DNA of 64,000 bases from Burkholderia sp. BCC1644 (GTDB lineage Bacteria > Pseudomonadota > Gammaproteobacteria > Burkholderiales > Burkholderiaceae), in the NCBI RefSeq assembly GCF_902833225.1, contig NZ_CADFEI010000019.1, forward strand, positions 62,001-126,000, in the 5' to 3' direction. Below the pieces are notes generated by a model. It ran no database searches. It had not been told where the DNA came from and worked only from the letters and a program-made list of their open reading frames with translations. The position numbers were made by a program, and so were the translations under genes. Numbering within the stretch: position 1 is the stretch's first letter; the number at the start of each line of letters is the position of its first letter. Of this stretch, positions 7,771 to 16,414 are shown piece by piece.

Positions 7771-8232
7771 ATGCAATACTGGCTGATGAAGTCCGAACCG
7801 GACGAAGCAAGCATCGACGATCTCGCCAACGCCCCGCAGCGCTCGCTGCCGTGGACCGGCGTGCGCAACTATCAGGCGCGCAATTTCATGCGCGACACGA
7901 TGAAGATCGGCGACGGCGTGCTGTTCTATCACTCGAGCTGCCCCGAGCCGGGCATTGCGGGCCTCGCCGAAGTATCGTCGACGCCCTACCCCGATCCCAC
8001 GCAGTTCGATCCGACAAGCCCCTATTACGACCCGAAATCGACGCAGGAAGCGCCGCGCTGGCTGCTCGTCGACGTGCGCTACGTGAAAAAGTCGCCGCTC
8101 GTGCCGCTCGCCGCACTGCGCGAACACGACGAACTCGCCGACATGCGCGTGCTGGCTCGCGGCAACCGGTTGTCGATCACACCCGTGACGCGCACCGAAT
8201 GGCGCTTCATCACCGAAAAGCTGATGAAGTAG
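7771..8232 (+). CDS. EVE-domain protein (thymocyte nuclear protein 1-like)
   Basis: This 153-aa protein consists almost entirely of one EVE domain, a PUA-like fold. The N-terminal MQYWLMKSEPDEASIDDL and the WTGVRNYQARNFMRD segment are hallmarks of the family; GVLFYHSS and GIAGLAEV follow. EVE domains in other proteins recognise modified bases in DNA or RNA, but the function of this free-standing bacterial form is not established. It lies just downstream of the 6S terminator, so it needs its own promoter or readthrough. Confidence 0.88.
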   Translation: MQYWLMKSEPDEASIDDLANAPQRSLPWTGVRNYQARNFMRDTMKIGDGVLFYHSSCPEPGIAGLAEVSSTPYPDPTQFDPTSPYYDPKSTQEAPRWLLVDVRYVKKSPLVPLAALREHDELADMRVLARGNRLSITPVTRTEWRFITEKLMK

Positions 8233-8413
8233 GCCTGCATCAAAGGTCAAATCTGGTCAGCACACGCGGCCGACACGGAACTCGCGGGTCTTTTGCGCAG
8301 CCTAAGCAACCGCTGTCGGCCGATCAGGCCGGCCGTCGTTTATTTCGTCGCGCGGTACGCCCGCGTCGTGCATGCGTGATCCGCGTGCACGCCCTCGCAC
8401 AAGGAGTCCAACA

Positions 8414-9154
8414 ATGACCAAGAAATCCGCACTCGCGTTGTCGCTCGCCCTCGCCGCCGCCGTTCCCGTCGCGCTGACGCTCGCGTCGCCGGCCGCGCAC
8501 GCGCAGACCGCAAACCCGCACTTCCCCGAGCCGGCGGGCGTGCTGTCGCTTTCGTCGCAGGCCAGCGCCGACGTGCCGCAGGACATCATCCACATCACGC
8601 TGTTCTACGAGCAGCAGGCCAAGGATCCGGGCAGCCTCACGGCGCAGTTGAACCAGCGCGCCGACGCAGCGCTGTCGCAGGCGAAGGGCGTGTCGGGCGT
8701 CACCGCGCACACGGGTGCGTTCTCCGTGTATCCGAGCACCGATCGCGACGGCAAGATCTCCGCGTGGCGCGGCCGTACCGAAGTGGCGCTCGAATCGCGC
8801 GATTTCGCCGCGGCGTCGAAGCTCGCGGGCCAGCTGTCGAACCTGATGCAGGTCGCGAACGTCGAGTTCTCGCTGTCGCCTGAAGCGCAGCGCACGGCCG
8901 AGCAGAAGCTCACGACCGAGGCGATCAAGTCGTTCCGCGCACGCGCGGACGAAGCCGCGAAGGCGTTCGGCTACAGCAGCTACACGATTCGCGACGTGAA
9001 CGTCGGCAGCGGCCGCAACGTGCAGCCGTACCCGCGCATGATGGCGATGGCCGCGGCACCGATGGACAGCGCGAAGATGAGCGCGCCGATCGCGGTCGAA
9101 GGCGGCAAGGCGACCGTGTCGGTCACCGTCAACGGCTCGGTGCAGATGAAGTAA
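8414..9154 (+). CDS. secreted SIMPL-domain (DUF541) protein
   Basis: This 246-aa protein has a clear signal peptide (MTKKSALALSLALAAAVPVA, cleavage probably after AHA near residue 30) and a SIMPL/DUF541 domain. Family features include GVLSLSSQASADVPQDIIHI near the mature start, the SVYPSTDRDGKISAWRGRTE motif, and C-terminal YTIRDVNVGSG. Relatives are periplasmic or outer-membrane-associated proteins of unclear function. Start: ATG at 8414 with AAGGAG 7 nt upstream; an earlier in-frame start at 8372 lacks this. It is a single-gene unit ending at a strong terminator. Confidence 0.87.
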   Translation: MTKKSALALSLALAAAVPVALTLASPAAHAQTANPHFPEPAGVLSLSSQASADVPQDIIHITLFYEQQAKDPGSLTAQLNQRADAALSQAKGVSGVTAHTGAFSVYPSTDRDGKISAWRGRTEVALESRDFAAASKLAGQLSNLMQVANVEFSLSPEAQRTAEQKLTTEAIKSFRARADEAAKAFGYSSYTIRDVNVGSGRNVQPYPRMMAMAAAPMDSAKMSAPIAVEGGKATVSVTVNGSVQMK

Positions 9155-9177
9155 CGCGCCGCCGTCGCCAACGAAAA

Positions 9178-9205
9178 ACGCCGGCCCGAGGGCCGGCGTT
9201 TTTTT
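9178..9205 (+). terminator. intrinsic terminator after the SIMPL-domain gene
   Basis: AACGCCGGCC and GGCCGGCGTT form a 10-bp stem with a short loop, followed by a T run. The complementary A run on the other side is weaker, so it mainly serves the plus strand. Confidence 0.88.
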
Positions 9206-9259
9206 ATGTGCCTGCGCGTTGTCGATGCACGCATCGATTGCGCGCGCATCGATTTCGCA

Positions 9260-10150
9260 TCACGCCGCTGCGTTTGCCGCGCGACGGCGATACGCCCAAA
9301 CCATCAGCGCGACACCCACGAGGATCATCGGCAGCGACAGCCACTGCCCCATCGACAGGCCGAGCGCAAGCAGGCCGAGGAAGTCGTCGGGTTCGCGCGC
9401 GAACTCGACCGTGAAGCGGGCGAGGCCGTAGCCGATCAGGAACAGCGCGGACACGGCGCCCATCGGCCGCGACTTGCGCGAGAAGAAGAACAACGCGAAA
9501 AACAGCGCGATGCCTTCGAGCGCGATTTCATAGAGCTGCGAAGGATGGCGCGGCAGCATCTGGTATTGCATGAATACGTCGGCGAGATGCCACTTCTCGA
9601 CGAGCGCCGGATGCTTCGGCAGCCATGCGGCATCGTCGCGCATCGCGCCCGGGAACAGCATTGCCCACGGTGCGGCCGGATCGGTCACGCGGCCCCACAG
9701 CTCGCCGTTGATGAAGTTGCCGAGCCGCCCGGCCGCGAGCCCCGTCGGCACCATCGGCGCGACGAAATCGGTGACCTGCAGCCAGTGGCGCTTGCGCTGC
9801 CACGCGAACAGCATCATCGCGAGCGTGACGCCGAGGAAGCCGCCGTGAAACGACATGCCGCCTTCCCACACCTTGAACACGTCGAGCGGATGCGAGAAAT
9901 AGAAATCGGCCTTGTAGAACAGCACGTAGCCGAACCGGCCGCCGAGCACGGTGCCGAGCACGCCGTAGAACATCATGTCGTCGATGTCCTTCGCGGTCCA
10001 GCCCTGCGCCGCGACGTGCGGCAGCTTCAGGCGGATCCGGCCGACGACGATCGCCGCGATGAAGCCGACGAGATACATGAGGCCGTACCAGCGTACGGCC
10101 AGCGGCCCGAGATGGATCGCAACGGGGTCGAAATTCGGGTGAATGATCAT
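9260..10150 (-). CDS. lgt: prolipoprotein diacylglyceryl transferase
   Basis: This 296-aa inner-membrane enzyme transfers diacylglycerol from phosphatidylglycerol to the lipobox Cys of prolipoproteins. It has the family signature GRLGNFINGELWGR (near residue 145), the early VRWYGLMYLVGF segment and HPSQLYE. Seven or so hydrophobic helices are evident. The start at 10150 (MIIHPNFDPVA) is standard for the family. It stands alone between a terminator and a LysR gene. Confidence 0.96.
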   Translation of the reverse strand: MIIHPNFDPVAIHLGPLAVRWYGLMYLVGFIAAIVVGRIRLKLPHVAAQGWTAKDIDDMMFYGVLGTVLGGRFGYVLFYKADFYFSHPLDVFKVWEGGMSFHGGFLGVTLAMMLFAWQRKRHWLQVTDFVAPMVPTGLAAGRLGNFINGELWGRVTDPAAPWAMLFPGAMRDDAAWLPKHPALVEKWHLADVFMQYQMLPRHPSQLYEIALEGIALFFALFFFSRKSRPMGAVSALFLIGYGLARFTVEFAREPDDFLGLLALGLSMGQWLSLPMILVGVALMVWAYRRRAANAAA

Positions 10151-10238
10151 GGGTTAGCGAAGAAGTTTTCGAATGCGGTACGGCTGTCGCACTGCGCAGC
10201 ACCGCGCATTGGACGGCACCGGTGCATCATCGTTCACG

Positions 10239-11153
10239 TCACGCGGCAAGGCCCTGCGCGCGCACGACGTCGATGAAGCCGGCCAGCACGGGGCTCACGT
10301 CGCCCGTGCGCCACACGAGGCCTGTCTCGACGGCCGGCGCGTGACCGGCAAGCGGCCGGTAGACCACGCCGGTGCGCCGCAGGTTACGCAGCGATTGCGG
10401 CACCAGTGCGACGCCCATGCCGGCCGACACGAGGCTGACGATCGTCTGCATCTGGATCGCCTCCTGGCCGATGCGCGGGGTTTCCCCCGCCGCGCCGTAG
10501 CAGCCCGTAATGATGTCATAAAAGCCGGGCGCCAAACGGCGCGGAAAGATCACGAGCGGCAACGCGGCCACTTCGGCGAGATGCACGGGTTCGTCTTCGG
10601 GCGCATCGGACGCCGCTGCCGGCATCGCGACCACCAGCGGCTCGCGCACCACGGGCAGGTACGACAGGCCGGCTGCGTGGCGCGGCGGCACCGGCGGGAT
10701 GACGAGCCCCGCGTCGATGCGGCCGGCGACGAGCTCGTCGATCTGCACGTCGCTCGTCGCCTCCGCGAGCTGCAGCCGCACCTGCGGATAACGTGCGCCG
10801 AACGCGCGCAGCAGCGACGGCAGCAGCCCGTAATCGGCGGTCGACACGAACGCGAGCGACAGCGAGCCGGCCTCGCCGCGCGCGAGCCGCCGCGCGAGCG
10901 GCGGCAGCGCATCGGCCGACGCCAGCAGCCGGCGCACGTCGGGCAACAGCGCCGCACCGACCGCCGTCAGCGCCACCGAGCGCTTGGTGCGCACGAACAG
11001 CGCGACGCCCAGCGCGTCCTCGAGTGCGCGGATCGCCTGCGACAACGGCGGCTGCGTCATCGACAGGCGCTCGGCCGCGCGGCCGAAATGGCGCTCTTCG
11101 GCGACGGTCGCGAAATAGCGCCACTGGCGCAGGTCGGGTGTCGGATCGGCCAT
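10239..11153 (-). CDS. LysR-family regulator divergent from ilvD
   Basis: This is a 304-aa LysR-type transcription regulator. The N-terminal winged helix-turn-helix covers about residues 8-68 (LRQWRYFATVAEERHFGRAA, then LSMTQPPLSQAIRALED), and the rest is the periplasmic-binding-like effector domain. LysR genes commonly control the divergent neighbour, here ilvD, across a 134-bp AT-rich gap, but the effector is unknown. The start at 11153 (MADPTPDL) gives normal HTH spacing; an in-frame extension to 11225 would run into the promoter region. Confidence 0.88.
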   Translation of the reverse strand: MADPTPDLRQWRYFATVAEERHFGRAAERLSMTQPPLSQAIRALEDALGVALFVRTKRSVALTAVGAALLPDVRRLLASADALPPLARRLARGEAGSLSLAFVSTADYGLLPSLLRAFGARYPQVRLQLAEATSDVQIDELVAGRIDAGLVIPPVPPRHAAGLSYLPVVREPLVVAMPAAASDAPEDEPVHLAEVAALPLVIFPRRLAPGFYDIITGCYGAAGETPRIGQEAIQMQTIVSLVSAGMGVALVPQSLRNLRRTGVVYRPLAGHAPAVETGLVWRTGDVSPVLAGFIDVVRAQGLAA

Positions 11154-11287
11154 GCTCGACTCATTCGTGAAACGACTTAATAAGCGACAAATAATATATT
11201 GGACATCCCAATCGGGAAACTCCATTCTTGATTGATCCGAACCGGCGCGCCCTCACGAGCGACGCCCATACAACGATGGAGTCCCCC

Positions 11288-12961
11288 ATGTCGTACAACC
11301 GTCGCTCGAAGCACATCACGCAAGGCGTGGCCCGTTCGCCGAATCGCTCGATGTATTACGCACTCGGTTACCAGAAGGACGATTTCGACAAGCCGATGGT
11401 CGGCATCGCGAACGGCCATTCGACGATCACGCCCTGCAATTCCGGCCTGCAGCGCCTGTCGGACGCGGCCGTCGAGGCCGTGAAGACGTCCGGCGCGAAC
11501 CCGCAGATCTTCGGCACGCCAACGATTTCGGACGGCATGTCGATGGGCACCGAGGGGATGAAGTACTCGCTCGTGTCGCGCGAGGTAATCGCCGACTGCA
11601 TCGAGACCTGCGTGCAGGGCCAGTGGATGGACGGCGTGGTGGTGGTCGGCGGCTGCGACAAGAACATGCCGGGCGGCATGATCGCGCTCGCGCGCCTGAA
11701 CGTGCCGGGCATCTACGTGTACGGCGGCACGATCCGCCCCGGCCACTGGAAGGGCCGCGACCTGACGATCGTGTCGTCGTTCGAGGCCGTCGGCGAATTC
11801 ACCGCGGGCCGGATGTCGCAGGAGGATTTCGAAGGGGTCGAGAAAAACGCGTGCCCGACGTCGGGGTCGTGCGGCGGCATGTACACCGCGAACACGATGA
11901 GCTCGTCGTTCGAGGCGCTCGGGATGTCGCTGCTGTATTCGTCGACGATGGCGAACCCCGACCAGGAGAAGGTCGATTCGGCCGCCGAATCGGCGCGCGT
12001 GCTCGTCGAGGCCGTGAAGCGCGACCTGAAGCCGCGCGACATCATCACGAAGGAAGCGATCGAGAACGCGGTGTCGGTGATCATGGCGACCGGCGGCTCG
12101 ACCAATGCGGTGCTGCACTATCTCGCGATCGCGCACGCGGCCGAGGTCGACTGGACGATCGACGACTTCGAGCGCATCCGCAAGCGCGTGCCGGTGATCT
12201 GCGACCTGAAGCCGTCCGGGAAGTATGTCGCGACCGATCTGCACCAGGCCGGCGGGATTCCGCAGGTGCTGAAGATCCTGCTCGATGCGGGGCTGCTGCA
12301 CGGCGACTGCATGACGATCACGGGCCGCACGATCGCCGACGAACTGAAGGACGTGCCGAGCGTGCCGCGCGCCGACCAGGACGTGATCTACCCGATCGAC
12401 CGCGCGCTGTACAAGGAAGGCCATCTGGCGATCCTGAAGGGCAATCTCGCGGAAGACGGCGCGGTCGCGAAGATCACCGGCCTGAAGAACCCGGTGATCA
12501 CGGGCCCGGCCCGCGTGTTCGACGACGAACAAAGCGCGATGGATGCGATCCTCGGCGACCGGATCCGCGCCGGCGACATCCTCGTGCTGCGCTATCTCGG
12601 CCCGCAGGGCGGCCCCGGCATGCCGGAAATGCTCGCGCCGACGTCCGCGATCATCGGCAAGGGGCTCGGCGAATCGGTCGGCTTCATCACGGACGGCCGC
12701 TTCTCGGGCGGCACCTGGGGCATGGTGGTCGGCCACGTCGCGCCGGAGGCGTTCGTCGGCGGCACGATCGCGCTCGTGCAGGAAGGTGACTCGATCACGA
12801 TCGACGCGCACCGGCTGCTGCTGGAGCTGAATGTCGACGACGCGGAACTCGCGCGCCGCCGCGCCGCGTGGCGACAGCCGGCGCCGCGCTACACGCGCGG
12901 CGTGCTCGCGAAATTCGCCGCGCTGGCACAGCCGGCGAACAAGGGGGCCGTCACGGGTTGA
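11288..12961 (+). CDS. ilvD: dihydroxy-acid dehydratase
   Basis: This 557-aa iron-sulfur enzyme converts 2,3-dihydroxy-isovalerate and -methylvalerate to the keto acids that precede valine, leucine and isoleucine. Cluster ligands are seen in GGCDKNMPGG (about 120) and CPTSGSCGGM (about 190), and the family segments GKGLGESVGFITDGRFSGG and APTSAIIG are intact. Start at 11288 (MSYNRRSKHITQG), the family start; the in-frame ATG at 11276 is a minor alternative. It is likely a single-gene unit, possibly controlled by the divergent LysR. Confidence 0.95.
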   Translation: MSYNRRSKHITQGVARSPNRSMYYALGYQKDDFDKPMVGIANGHSTITPCNSGLQRLSDAAVEAVKTSGANPQIFGTPTISDGMSMGTEGMKYSLVSREVIADCIETCVQGQWMDGVVVVGGCDKNMPGGMIALARLNVPGIYVYGGTIRPGHWKGRDLTIVSSFEAVGEFTAGRMSQEDFEGVEKNACPTSGSCGGMYTANTMSSSFEALGMSLLYSSTMANPDQEKVDSAAESARVLVEAVKRDLKPRDIITKEAIENAVSVIMATGGSTNAVLHYLAIAHAAEVDWTIDDFERIRKRVPVICDLKPSGKYVATDLHQAGGIPQVLKILLDAGLLHGDCMTITGRTIADELKDVPSVPRADQDVIYPIDRALYKEGHLAILKGNLAEDGAVAKITGLKNPVITGPARVFDDEQSAMDAILGDRIRAGDILVLRYLGPQGGPGMPEMLAPTSAIIGKGLGESVGFITDGRFSGGTWGMVVGHVAPEAFVGGTIALVQEGDSITIDAHRLLLELNVDDAELARRRAAWRQPAPRYTRGVLAKFAALAQPANKGAVTG

Positions 12962-13087
12962 CGGCAGCCCGCCTTGACATGCGACCCCAATGGACATGGC
13001 CGCGGGGAAACGCGCAAAACGCGCTTTCCCTTTGCTTTTATAATGCGCGGACCATGAAGCCGGCCGTCCCCGCCGGCGGAGAACCGC

Positions 13088-13414
13088 ATGAAACAGACGA
13101 TATTGCGCGCGCTGCTCGTGACGCTGCTGACCGGCAGCGCGGCGGCCGCGCGTGCCGACCAGGCCGACGGGCTCGCGCTGGCGCAGCGCAAGAACTGCAT
13201 GGCCTGCCACGCAGTGAGCAAGCCGCTGATGGGCCCGTCGTTCCGCGACATCGCCGGCAAGTACGCGGCGCGCGGCGACGCCGTCGACTACCTGGCCCAA
13301 TCGATCGTGAAAGGCAGCGTCGGCGTATGGGGCAACGTGCCGATGCCCGCCAATACGCAACTGACGAACACCGAAGCCCATACGCTCGCGCAATGGGTGC
13401 TGTCGCTGCGCTGA
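13088..13414 (+). CDS. small periplasmic class I cytochrome c
   Basis: This 108-aa protein has a signal peptide (MKQTILRALLVTLLTGSAAAARA, mature from about residue 24) and one heme c site, KNCMACH, near residue 40. The distal Met ligand is probably in VPMPANTQL. It resembles the cytochrome c551/c552 family of small soluble electron carriers; the partner is not apparent from its neighbours. A perfect TATAAT at 13039-13044 precedes it, though no good -35 lies at the usual distance. Confidence 0.87.
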   Translation: MKQTILRALLVTLLTGSAAAARADQADGLALAQRKNCMACHAVSKPLMGPSFRDIAGKYAARGDAVDYLAQSIVKGSVGVWGNVPMPANTQLTNTEAHTLAQWVLSLR

Positions 13415-13557
13415 ACCGGATGCCCCGGACGGCGATCGCCGTTGCGCCGGGCGCTGCCGACAGGCGGGCCTGTACCGGCTGCCCGGCCCCCTGAAGGCCG
13501 CCTCACGGGTACGGACTGGAACCGCCCCCTCTTTCCCGCCACGGATCGACCGTGCGC

Positions 13558-14304
13558 TCAGCCGGAATGACTGGCGCGGCGGCGTGCGATCTCTTCATCG
13601 ACCGCGTCACGGACCCAATCCATGACCTCGGTTTCCAACGCGAGCGCCACCTCACGCGTCACCTGGCCGACGAGCCAGGCCGAATGCTCATGCAGCGCGT
13701 CGCGACAGCGCGCCTCGATCGCGTCGCGGCCCGCTCCGGTCAAATAGTTCGTCAGCCGATTGCGCAGGCGCTCGGCGATATGCTGCGCGTCCTCCGGCGT
13801 CAGCCCCGCGGCAGCGGCTACATCGGGCTGCGGCACCACGGCCGGTACGACCGCCTCCGGCAGCGCCGTTTCGGGCGCCTGCCCGGCCGCTTCGTGCGCC
13901 ATCACGGCAGACACGTGCTGCGGCACGGCGTCGTGTGCCAGCGACGACTGCAGCGGCGCATTCATCACCACCACGTCTTCGGCGACCACGTGCTCCGCGG
14001 CGCCCGGTTCGGCCGGCGCATCGGTCTCGCCCATCGCGGCCGCCTCGGCGGTCGCCACGTCGCCCGGCAGCTCGATCGCCGGCACGTGCGGCGTCGGCAC
14101 CGGCTCGACGACGACGGCTTCGGGGTCGGCCCCGGTTTTCATGGAATCACCTGACGCGATCACGTCGGTGAGCATCGGAATCGCCGCGCGGTCATGCGGC
14201 TGCGGCGGCGGCGCGTCGGGCGCGGACGCGCGCGCCGGCACCGGCTTGCCCGGCACCAGCACGTCGGTCAGCGTCGGGATCGAGGATGAATCGGCTTCTG
14301 TCAC
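13558..14304 (-). CDS. DUF2486-type protein of unknown function
   Basis: This 248-aa protein is rich in Ala, Pro, Val and Glu. The first 150 residues look disordered and carry two copies of a short motif, SIPTLTDVLVPG (about 8-19) and AIPMLTDVIASG (about 41-52). The last 80 residues look helical (LTPEDAQHIAERLRNRLTNY onward). No signal peptide or membrane helix is seen. The architecture matches the Burkholderia-type DUF2486 proteins as I recall them; function unknown. It starts 25 bp after holC ends, so it is probably the third gene of the pepA-holC unit. Confidence 0.72.
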   Translation of the reverse strand: MTEADSSSIPTLTDVLVPGKPVPARASAPDAPPPQPHDRAAIPMLTDVIASGDSMKTGADPEAVVVEPVPTPHVPAIELPGDVATAEAAAMGETDAPAEPGAAEHVVAEDVVVMNAPLQSSLAHDAVPQHVSAVMAHEAAGQAPETALPEAVVPAVVPQPDVAAAAGLTPEDAQHIAERLRNRLTNYLTGAGRDAIEARCRDALHEHSAWLVGQVTREVALALETEVMDWVRDAVDEEIARRRASHSG

Positions 14305-14329
14305 GGCAACACTCCGTCGACGGTTGCGG

Positions 14330-14746
14330 CTAGCTGCCCTGCTTGTAGTTGTTCAGCGCGTACCCGCGGTCGCGGTAGAACCGGTAGCGGTCACGGCCCG
14401 CGGCCAGTTCGTCCGGCGCATTGCCGACCACTTCGAGCAGGCGCTCGAAGCGGGCGAACTGCGCGGGCACGGCCGCGCCGAGGTTCAGCAGCACGTGGTG
14501 ATGCGGCGCGCGGTCGAGATCGGCGGCCAGCACGATCGGCGTGCCGGCTGCGTGCTCGCTGTCGACACCGCAATGCGGGATGAAATCGAGCGGCGAGAAC
14601 GTCCAGAGCTGCTCGTCGAGCGCGCGCAGGCGCGCGGGCTCGGCGAGCACGACGACCGGCTGCCCGGCCTGGTAGGCCTTGCGCAGCAGCCGGCACGCGT
14701 ACGCGAGCGAATCGCCGACGTTCGAGTGGAAATCGATCCGCGTCAT
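14330..14746 (-). CDS. holC: DNA polymerase III subunit chi
   Basis: This 138-aa HolC protein links the clamp loader to single-strand-binding protein during replication. The N-terminal MTRIDFHSNVGDSLAYACRLLRKA, the central LWTFSPLDFIPHC and the C-terminal RFYRDRGYALNNYK all fit the family. It lies 34 bp behind pepA on the same strand, the usual arrangement in proteobacteria. Confidence 0.93.
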   Translation of the reverse strand: MTRIDFHSNVGDSLAYACRLLRKAYQAGQPVVVLAEPARLRALDEQLWTFSPLDFIPHCGVDSEHAAGTPIVLAADLDRAPHHHVLLNLGAAVPAQFARFERLLEVVGNAPDELAAGRDRYRFYRDRGYALNNYKQGS

Positions 14747-14780
14747 TGCCCGCCTACCCGCATCGTCGTCAACACCGCCA

Positions 14781-16292
14781 TCACTGGCCGGCGCGGTCGA
14801 TCAGGAACTGCGCGAGCAACGGCACCGGACGGCCCGTCGCCCCCTTCGCCGCGCCACCCTTCCATGCGGTGCCCGCGATGTCGAGGTGGGCCCACGGATA
14901 GCTCTCGGTGAAGCGCGACAGGAAGCACGCCGCCGTCACGGCGCCGGCCGGACGCCCGCCGATGTTCGCGAGATCCGCGAAGTTCGACTTCAGCTGGTCC
15001 TGGTACTCGTCGTCGAGCGGCATACGCCATGCCGGGTCGTTCGCTTCGCGCGATGCGTCGAGCAACTCGCCTGCGAGCGCGTCGTCGGTCGAGAACAGGC
15101 CGCTGTTGTGGCCGCCCAGCGCGATCACGCAGGCGCCCGTCAGCGTCGCGACGTCGATCACCGCCGCCGGCTTGAAACGCTCGGCATACGTGAGCGCGTC
15201 GCACAGGATCAGGCGGCCTTCGGCGTCGGTGTTCAGCACTTCGATCGTCAGGCCCTTCATGCTGGTGACGATGTCGCCCGGCTTCGTCGCGTTGCCGCCC
15301 GGCATGTTCTCGCAGGTCGGCACGATCGCGACGACGTTGATCTTCAGGCCCATCTCGGCGACCGCGCGCATCGTGCCGAGCACCGAGCCCGCGCCGCACA
15401 TGTCGTACTTCATCTCGTCCATGCCCTCGCCCGGCTTCAGCGAGATGCCGCCCGTGTCGAACGTGATGCCCTTGCCGACCAGCACGACCGGCGCGGCCTT
15501 CGCGGCGGCGCCCTGGTAGTGCAGCACGATGAATTGCGGCGGCTCGACCGATGCACGCGCGACCGACAGGAACGAGCCCATCTTCAGCGCCTGGATCTGC
15601 TTGAGCCCGAGGACTTCGGCCTTCAGGCCCCAATCCTTCGCGATCTTCTTCGCGGTGTTGCCGAGGTAGGTCGGCGTGCAGACGTTGCCGGGCAGGTTGC
15701 CGAGATCGCGGGTCAGATCCATCCCGTTCGCGAGCGCGACGGCCTGCTTGACCGCGACCTTCGCGGCCTTCTCGTCGGCCGGGTCGACGCTGAACACGAC
15801 ACGCTTGAGCGTGTGCGACGCCGGTTCCGGCTTGCTCTTCATCTGCGTGAAGCGGTAGGTCTCGTTGCGCAGCGCGAGAATCGCGGCACGCACGCCCCAG
15901 TCGGAGCTGCGCTCGTCGACCGGCAGTTGCGCGAGCGAGAACGTGACCTGGACCACCTTGGTCGCCAGCAGCGCGCGCCACGCGGCCGTCACTGCGTCGT
16001 TATAGGCTTTCTGATTGAAAGCATCCTGCTTGCCGAGGCCGACGAGCAGCACGCGCGATGCGCCGATGCCCGACACTTCGTGCAGGAACAGCGTCTTGCC
16101 GCGCTTGCCGTCCATGTCGCCGGCCTTCACCACGCGCGAAATCAGCCCCTTGGTGGCCGTGTCGATGTCGAGCGCCGCGCCCGAAAGCGTCTGCGCCTCG
16201 AAGATGCCGAGCACGATGCAGTCGGATTTCCCGGTCAGGAACCCCTTGGCCTCGCCTTTGCTCCAATCACAGCCTTTTATGCTAAAGTCCAT
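14781..16292 (-). CDS. pepA: leucyl (cytosol) aminopeptidase
   Basis: This 503-aa M17-family aminopeptidase removes N-terminal residues using two metal ions. The signature NTDAEGRLILCDAL (around residues 350-363) and the metal-ligand region GKGITFDTGGISLKP are intact. In some bacteria PepA also binds DNA, which cannot be judged here. It is divergent from lptF with a 122-bp gap and heads the pepA-holC-DUF2486 unit. Confidence 0.96.
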   Translation of the reverse strand: MDFSIKGCDWSKGEAKGFLTGKSDCIVLGIFEAQTLSGAALDIDTATKGLISRVVKAGDMDGKRGKTLFLHEVSGIGASRVLLVGLGKQDAFNQKAYNDAVTAAWRALLATKVVQVTFSLAQLPVDERSSDWGVRAAILALRNETYRFTQMKSKPEPASHTLKRVVFSVDPADEKAAKVAVKQAVALANGMDLTRDLGNLPGNVCTPTYLGNTAKKIAKDWGLKAEVLGLKQIQALKMGSFLSVARASVEPPQFIVLHYQGAAAKAAPVVLVGKGITFDTGGISLKPGEGMDEMKYDMCGAGSVLGTMRAVAEMGLKINVVAIVPTCENMPGGNATKPGDIVTSMKGLTIEVLNTDAEGRLILCDALTYAERFKPAAVIDVATLTGACVIALGGHNSGLFSTDDALAGELLDASREANDPAWRMPLDDEYQDQLKSNFADLANIGGRPAGAVTAACFLSRFTESYPWAHLDIAGTAWKGGAAKGATGRPVPLLAQFLIDRAGQ

Positions 16293-16414
16293 CGCGCTTG
16301 TCCTCGGATAAAATCTGGGCTAAGGATGAAAGCCGCAATTATCCGCTATTTTTCCCCCGGCGGCGCGAGCGCTCCACCACGCGTGCGCAGCCTCCCGCCC
16401 TCTTCTCATCAAGA

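Noticed and set aside
11177..13393. 738-aa minus-strand frame opposite ilvD
   Set aside because: It is the antisense of ilvD codons with His/Arg/Asp-rich sequence and no domain; ilvD is complete on the plus strand.
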